Positions 62,978-64,000 of a DNA stretch of 64,000 nt are shown here, in pieces (positions within the stretch are counted from its first letter, which is position 1; each line of letters opens with the position of its first letter). Position numbers and translations under genes: made by a program. The notes under the pieces were generated by a model, which searched no databases, was not told the origin of the DNA, and worked only from the letters and a program-made list of their open reading frames with translations. The DNA comes from Bradyrhizobium guangxiense (lineage in GTDB: Bacteria; Pseudomonadota; Alphaproteobacteria; Rhizobiales; Xanthobacteraceae), in contig NZ_CP022219.1 of NCBI RefSeq assembly GCF_004114915.1, forward strand, positions 3,006,501 to 3,070,500, in the 5' to 3' direction.

Positions 62978-63220
62978 TCAGTCGACCGCCAGGCAATGCT
63001 CCCGCTGCGGCTTGTCGTGCCCGCGACGCGCCCACTCCTGAACGGCGAAGGCGAGGTGATGCTGGCCCATCGCGGCTCCGACGATTGAGGCCTGAGCCAC
63101 CTTGATGGGCTTTGTGACCACATTGGTGTTCACGACACCTGCGTCGATTGCCAAATACGACATCGCGACGATCGCCACGGCAGATGCGATCGCCATTCTC
63201 GTCAACTCGGATAGCTGCAT
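62978..63220 (-). CDS. Small membrane/exported protein
   Basis: An 80-residue protein with an N-terminal hydrophobic segment (MAIASAVAIVAMSYLAI) and a mature part with repeated valines (VVNTNVVTKPIKVAQ) and a basic, His-rich end. ATG at 63220 has AGG upstream. Function unknown. Confidence 0.6.
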   Translation of the reverse strand: MQLSELTRMAIASAVAIVAMSYLAIDAGVVNTNVVTKPIKVAQASIVGAAMGQHHLAFAVQEWARRGHDKPQREHCLAVD

Positions 63221-63424
63221 CAAAAAACCTGTCGGGCACATCCCGCCCGGCGCTTAGATAGGGCTGATCGGCGCCGTTCAAAGGCCGCAGGATGGTTACC
63301 CACGCGTTCGTGAAAGGCCTTGATTGGTAAATGACACTGGCGATCCCGGCAGAGGATATTTCGAGGTCGAAGGACGCGCCGATGAACCAGGCGCAGGGTC
63401 GCCAGGGAAGTCCGCTGCAGCGAC

Positions 63425-63530
63425 TAAAGCGCGATGCGATTAGGATGAATCGTCATCGCGCTTTAGGTTGTTGTTGATTCATGATCTTTTCGGAAAACCG
63501 CTGCGCACTTTTCCGGATCACGCTTTAGGT
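63425..63530 (+). repeat. Dispersed repeat, diverged copy
   Basis: AAAGCGCGATGCGATTAGG and GATGAATCGTCATCGCGC match the left part of the 30455 element, and TTCGGAAAACCGCTGCGCAC its right part, but the GGCCCTCCGGG block is missing. The stop TAA of the following minus-strand gene lies at its right end. Confidence 0.7.
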
Positions 63531-64000
63531 CGGACATTTTGGCAGTTGATTGGTATCCGCCAGCTGCTTGGCGCGCCAATCAATGCCCCAGGTGCTTGAC
63601 GCGCGTTCCAGGTCCGTCTGTGTGATCTCGGGATGATGCTTGCAGATCTCGCCGACCGCGTCGCGGTACTTCGCTTCGACTGTGCTCGCAATCACCACGG
63701 TTTCCTTGATCAAAGACCCCGTGTTCTTCAGGTAGGGTATGATCGCGCGCGAACTAACAACACCCAACACGATGGCAAGGGCAATATTCAAAGCGGTGCG
63801 GGTGGCCTGATCGCGGGTTCGCGTCCAGTGCCGCGCAAGAGCCAAAGCTCTCCCAATGCTGTTTATCGTTTCTCCAGCAATCAAGCCCGCGATAGAGCAG
63901 ATTGCCATGAAACTGTATTGCCCGGTGAAATGGTGAATGTGTGTGTGCTGAAACATGACGTAGTACCAGGAAAATCCGCCAGCCAGCAAAATGAGCGCTG
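63525..64000 (-). CDS. Membrane protein, cut by the window end
   Basis: The visible 157 codons contain hydrophobic helices (AICSIAGLIAGETINSIG, LNIALAIVLGVVSSRAIIPYL) and a soluble C-terminal tail with two Cys (EICKHHPEITQTDLERASST). The frame is open at the window edge with more hydrophobic residues, so the start lies beyond 64000. No family recognised. Confidence 0.65.
   Translation of the reverse strand, partial: ALILLAGGFSWYYVMFQHTHIHHFTGQYSFMAICSIAGLIAGETINSIGRALALARHWTRTRDQATRTALNIALAIVLGVVSSRAIIPYLKNTGSLIKETVVIASTVEAKYRDAVGEICKHHPEITQTDLERASSTWGIDWRAKQLADTNQLPKCPT

Overview
The window looks like chromosomal core and near-core DNA of a Bradyrhizobium-type alphaproteobacterium (Nitrobacteraceae). 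The support is indirect but consistent. It is GC-rich and full of small exported and membrane proteins of families common in that group (DUF3551, MXKDX repeat, DUF6481, DUF3072, DUF2171). It has a free-standing NDUFS4-like complex I subunit and a LexA box of the alphaproteobacterial form GTTC-N7-GTTC. It also carries several promoters of the EcfG form GGAAC-N16-CGTT and dispersed palindromic repeats. There is no phage, plasmid, CRISPR, symbiosis or transposase gene; two tRNA genes are present (Glu-TTC, Pro-TGG).

Layout. 1-7.2 kb: end of a GT4 glycosyltransferase, a soluble MCP-like receptor with inverted domain order, recJ, an SDR oxidoreductase, a class II aldolase-like protein and a secreted lytic transglycosylase. 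7.3-12.2 kb: small exported proteins, a MarR regulator divergent from an AhpD-like peroxidase and a cupin, a DUF808 membrane protein and an M23 peptidase. 12.2-15.1 kb: the complete EF-P modification set, efp divergent from overlapping epmA-epmB. 15.4-16.7 kb: a class I DAHP synthase (entry to the shikimate pathway) preceded by an attenuator with an aromatic-rich leader peptide, the most interesting regulatory element here. 16.7-24 kb: HdeD, PrsW, PilZ proteins, tRNA-Glu, GST, glyoxalase I and tiny membrane proteins. 24-42 kb: a tannase-family esterase, an NAD-binding oxidoreductase, then a gene-sparse stretch of many short genes, repeats, four well-placed EcfG-type promoters, an SOS-box small gene, a candidate sRNA, HU, a sirtuin, a double cold-shock protein, DUF192, tRNA-Pro, OpgC and an Lrp regulator.

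42-49 kb: a leucine/isovalerate catabolic operon (isovaleryl-CoA dehydrogenase, both methylcrotonyl-CoA carboxylase subunits, HMG-CoA lyase) with a divergent AraC regulator; the methylglutaconyl-CoA hydratase of the pathway is not here. 49-57 kb: two complete TRAP transporters facing a shared GntR regulator gene that has a perfect 21-bp palindrome upstream; the first transporter is followed by a DapA-family lyase. 57-64 kb: a Met-Lys-Asp repeat protein, more small exported or membrane proteins, an unusual PLP-fold protein of unknown function, and a membrane protein cut by the window end.

Small proteins are abundant and many would be missed by length cut-offs. Starts were chosen from Shine-Dalgarno fit and signal-peptide position; several use TTG or GTG. 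Function calls come from recognising sequence motifs without any database search.
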